Part shown: positions 60,788 through 64,000 of the stretch, in pieces | Layout: each line of letters starts with the position of its first letter | How positions within the stretch are numbered: position 1 is the first letter of the stretch | Source of the DNA: Lentinula raphanica | Lineage: Eukaryota > Basidiomycota > Agaricomycetes > Agaricales > Omphalotaceae | Direction: 5' to 3' | Length of the DNA stretch: 64,000 bases | NCBI GenBank assembly: GCA_027919835.1 | Contig: JANVFP010000009.1 | Location: 310,001 to 374,000, forward strand | Translations under genes and position numbers: made by a program | The notes under the pieces: model-generated | What the model saw: the letters and a program-made list of their open reading frames with translations, nothing else | Told to the model about the DNA's origin: nothing | Databases searched by the model: none

Positions 60788-62804
60788 ATGGCTCCCAACT
60801 TCGAGTACCACAATCTCCCTATCTCGCTTGAAGCTGACTTTGCCAACTGGTGCGTCGACGCGGAGTACTGGGCTGCTCGTGTTAGCGATGACAAGAGCCT
60901 GGCCTGGCAAGGTGCCAAGTACAGTTCCAGCAAGGACAAGGTCGAGTTCACCACGTCCAACAAAACGATCTTTTTGAACGATGTCCGTTGCGCATACACT
61001 CATCTGGTACGGAAATCGTTTGATCTGCTAGATCTAACAAAACTAACCATTTTCCGTTAGCTCATTCGAGTGTCCCGCGACGCTGCGTGTATGAACAAGG
61101 AATATCTGCGGGCGTACGACAATCTCGCGGAGGAATTACTTTCCGCCGTGAATGCGTACCGCACGATCCGTGACGAGATCCCTAAGCAGTTTCCCAAACT
61201 CTCTGAAGAGGGAGGGAAGAATGCCGAGATCGTCAGTTTCTACATTCAGCTGAACGACCTTCGTCGCAAAAAGCTCCGCGAGGACCAAGGCAGACAGGGT
61301 TCTCCTGCTGTCAGTATTCGCGGACCTAGTGTTCCACCTGCTGATCCTGAAGGACCGTCGAAATCCAAGTCGAAAGGCAAGGAAGTTGCGACTGATCCAG
61401 CAGATCCAGCAGTTTCTGATGCTGATGCCAAGTTCATGGCAGAGGTGGTGCGTTTCCGCAACCATTTTCGAAGATTCGTTTATTGACTAAAGGTTCCAGG
61501 ATGCTGATCTTGCAGAACATGGTCCTTCCCCTCCAAAAGGTCCTCGCGGCGCACTTGCTAACCATTTACGAGGCCGCGGACTTCCCATGCGAGGCCACTT
61601 CCGTAGTCCACGCGAGCAACGCTTTGAAATGCAAGAATCACTGCGTATGGGTGTGCCTGTTCCGCGGTATGACCCTCCGGTAAGTATGGTACCTTGATCT
61701 GTTAGATCTGCTGCTAACGGTCTATCCAGCCTCGTCGTGCTGAACTCGTCATCGATCATATCATTGGTATGGACGAAAGGATCAAGCACGCCAAGGAGGA
61801 ACGTGAAAAAGGCGAGAAGGGGAAGCAGACCGCAGAAGCAACTCCTCCTCCTCCTACCAGGCCCTCTACTCGTTCCAAAAGCAAGAAGAAATCCCCTGAC
61901 GACGAACCGGCTGCTCTGGCAGATCAGGATGTCTCTGTACGTGGCTGGTCTTGTAGATCAGACAAGTTCATGACTAACCCCGTGCCATAGATGGCTGACG
62001 AAGTCGAGGATCCTACTCCTGCGAAGGCTAAGACCAAAACCAAAAAGCGCGACACCGTCGACGACGATGACACTCCGAAGTCTTCCAAGACCAAGAGCAA
62101 GCGCAAACGTTCCGAACGCGACGTTGGTCCCGCGGATGGTGATGAGACTGAGCGGGCTCTGTCTCCTCAAGCACATAGTACTGTGCACGCTGTAACCGCG
62201 ATCTCCCAGCCTCGTGCTGTTGGTGAAGATCTGAATAAGAGGGTGAAGTATTCGTTGGAACTCGCGGATACTAGTGAGTAGCACTTCCACTTTCCGCTTT
62301 TTCATACGGACTTCTACGGAAACTCGCTGATCTGCTAGATCACGCATTTTCCGTTAGATAATTTCGTTTTGCATAGTCCGGAGACCTTCCGCAAGCTTCT
62401 TGTTACTGATTATTGTTACAGGTACCCCCGACGATACAGATCATTGAGATCTCGTGCAACTTCTTCACCACATCGGACTCGCCCACAACCCAGAGGTTGA
62501 ATCGTACACCGAAGAGCAGTACAATGCCTTCATCAACTTCCATACGACCCAACTCTTCGACTGTGTTATGAAAGCTCGTTTCTATGCACACCGTGGGGAG
62601 GCTAGTCAACGGATCATCGACAACGCCAGGGCTGCTCGGAAGGCTGGTGAACCTCTGCCCAAAGACGAGGACACCACCATGACTCCTGCCGACGTTGAAG
62701 AGGTGTACGTGTTTTCCGCACCACCGTCGCTGCCACCCGTAATTAAAATTGCGCAGACAGACTTAGAGGATCCCGCAATGCAAGGGCCACGCTCCGCACC
62801 TTAA
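60788..62804 (+). CDS. Retroelement-associated basic protein of unknown function, with one in-frame TGA
   Basis: Exons 60788-61006, 61061-61447, 61500-61679, 61730-61936, 61991-62273 and 62422-62804 keep one frame of about 552 codons. I do not recognise the family. The N-terminus is globular (MAPNFEYHNLPISLEADF, ANWCVDAEYWAARV), the middle is helical and charged (DERIKHAKEEREKGEKGK), and a Lys-rich segment resembles a nuclear signal (KAKTKTKKRD, KTKSKRKRSERD). A TGA at 62445-62447 falls in frame before DLVQLLHHIGLAHNPEVES, which remains open to 62804. Either the protein ends there (about 430 residues) or the copy is mutated. Most introns carry a GATC palindrome. Confidence 0.6.
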
Positions 62805-63015
62805 GCAAGTGCTTATCGAGGCTGACCATCTAGATCATCGTTCATTCTGCCCTGTCGCCTATTTTTATACCTGTACTTTTGTCAAGTCAAGTATCATTGG
62901 TAGTTTTTGAGGTAATCCAGTGGCAACTAAATTCCTCGAGTGATTATTGAGATAGAATAAGTTGAAACATCGCGGAAACTCCCCCAAACTAACTGATCTG
63001 TTGGATCAGGCATGT

Positions 63016-64000
63016 TTAGAAAGATTTCCGTCGACCACTTCGCCGTGGACCATTCGGTAGGGACGGATTCGCCTCTTCCTCTTGATCTTCAGACTCAGCA
63101 GCCTTCCGATCCTCCGGATCAAGCTGTTCAACAGGCGGAACCAGTGGTGGTTCAACGGAATTCGACTGATCATCACCGGAAATGTTTATTCGAGGGACAG
63201 TACTGAAAATAAAGTCCTCCACTTCCTCAGGTTCGTCTTCCTCATCCTGTACCATAGATTCTAACTGCTCGGGCGACAGATCTATCAGATCATGTATATT
63301 TTCCGGCAGTTCAATCGGTTCGTAACGAGCATGATGCGGGATCACACGGAAAGCACCCACTTTGTCTTTAAGTACAGTGCCATCCATCTCCGCAATGATA
63401 TATGCGCCTCCTCGGGTCCTCCGGATGACAACCATAGGTCCACGATATCGAAGGTACATTTTCCGATCCAAATTCTTCTCGATGGCGGTGTTCCGTACTT
63501 GTACTAGGGTTCCCGGTTTGAAATCCCAGTCCTTAATGGTGTACTTGTACTTTTCCTCGAAAACTCTCGCTTCTCGACGTTTGTTCTCGTCGATCCGTGA
63601 TTTCATGTTCTCGACGAAGGAACGATGTTTGGAAAGAGCCTGAGCCCGGAAGCCCAGTAACTCTTCCCGTGATAGTATTCGATTTGGTGGATTGACCAAA
63701 TATGTAGATTCAACAATATCGAAAGGTAGCAGAGGTTCCGTACTGGTAGCTACGAAGTATGGTGAACAGCCTAAACCTCTCCGTGCAGTAATACGATCAG
63801 CCCAAAGTATCGGTTTCAAGAAGTAGTACCATTTTGACAGATCTCCCGCACACGCTTTCGCAAGTGCTTGTCTCAGATCAAAGTGAGCACGCTCAATCTT
63901 TCCGTTAGCTTGTGAATTGTAAGGCGATATCTGTATTCCACGGATCCCGTATTTCTGTTCGAGCCATCTCAACACAAGCTTCATCTGTGGTGCATTGTCC
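63016..64000 (-). CDS. Retrotransposon integrase, C-terminal part (runs off the right edge)
   Basis: On the minus strand the frame enters from beyond 64000 with DNAPQMKLVLRWLEQKYGI, where DNA is the second catalytic Asp block. It continues ISPYNSQANGKIERAH with the catalytic Glu. The C-terminal domain follows: GTLVQVRNTAIEKNLDRK, MYLRYRGPMVVIRRTRGGAY, AFRVIPHHARYEPI. The tail is acidic. This is the integrase end of a Gypsy-type polyprotein. Its stop at 63016 faces the end of the plus-strand gene at 62804, so the two transcription units converge. The shared motif CTCCCCCAAACTAA lies between them at about 62980. RT should lie to the right of the window. Confidence 0.9.
   Translation of the reverse strand, partial: DNAPQMKLVLRWLEQKYGIRGIQISPYNSQANGKIERAHFDLRQALAKACAGDLSKWYYFLKPILWADRITARRGLGCSPYFVATSTEPLLPFDIVESTYLVNPPNRILSREELLGFRAQALSKHRSFVENMKSRIDENKRREARVFEEKYKYTIKDWDFKPGTLVQVRNTAIEKNLDRKMYLRYRGPMVVIRRTRGGAYIIAEMDGTVLKDKVGAFRVIPHHARYEPIELPENIHDLIDLSPEQLESMVQDEEDEPEEVEDFIFSTVPRINISGDDQSNSVEPPLVPPVEQLDPEDRKAAESEDQEEEANPSLPNGPRRSGRRKSF

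Larger units (their letters stand above)
52116..63013. repeat. Dispersed GATCTGCTAGATC-type palindromes across the locus
   Basis: At least a dozen near-palindromes of the form GATCYNNYAGATC lie mainly in introns, leaders and spacers: about 52116, 52675, 53315, 53374, 53725, 53787, 60432, 60450, 60758, 61022, 61694, 62329 and 62996. I saw none comparable in density elsewhere in the window. Confidence 0.75.

Overview
The window looks like nuclear DNA of a filamentous basidiomycete, probably an agaricomycete. The genes carry many short introns (about 45-60 nt, GT-AG, a few GC-AG). The gene families are typical of such fungi (a TKL-like kinase, F-box protein, MFS sugar transporter, S10 carboxypeptidase, SGNH esterase). 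Several families of LTR retrotransposons and small inverted-repeat elements are present. No species can be named from sequence alone.

Layout. 1-16.5 kb is ordinary and gene-dense: a Ser-rich protein with four H-x-R-x-x-S/T motifs, a PEBP protein, a degenerate protein kinase, a CNNM/ACDP-type membrane protein, an aldo-keto reductase, a repeat-built GPI-type surface protein, a ChaC-like gamma-glutamylcyclotransferase, a 261-bp MITE and a CX5R phosphatase. 17.5-19.8 kb is a 1,177-bp tandem duplication of a small membrane-protein gene. 20.3-28.5 kb is a full-length Copia element (two 315-bp LTRs, 5-bp target duplication GGTCG) split by a 3-kb palindrome. 28.5-43 kb is host genes again: sugar transporter, serine carboxypeptidase, SGNH hydrolase, F-box protein, PLP homeostasis protein. 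Among them is a diverged segmental duplication carrying a truncated copy of the PLP gene. 43.4-52 kb is a graveyard of nested retroelements: a Copia relic, a solo LTR, a Gypsy relic riddled with TGA stops and with CATCAGG-ended MITEs, and a Copia-type gag without pol. 52-64 kb is an unusual locus: two multi-exon genes on the plus strand face a retroviral-type integrase gene on the minus strand, and short motifs recur throughout.

Most interesting signal. Two ~3-kb palindromic elements (22380-25439 and 56603-59648) share a family-specific ~275-nt central loop. Each lies between coding blocks so that GT-AG splicing at its ends would restore the host reading frame, and both loops have the same orientation relative to host transcription. 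They behave on paper like giant introner-like mobile introns. A second signal is the 52-64 kb locus itself, with an ambisense layout, a Zn2Cys6-like cysteine cluster and a recurrent GATCTGCTAGATC-type palindrome.

All family assignments come from motif reading by eye. Exon boundaries were chosen by splice consensus plus reading frame and are not backed by transcripts.
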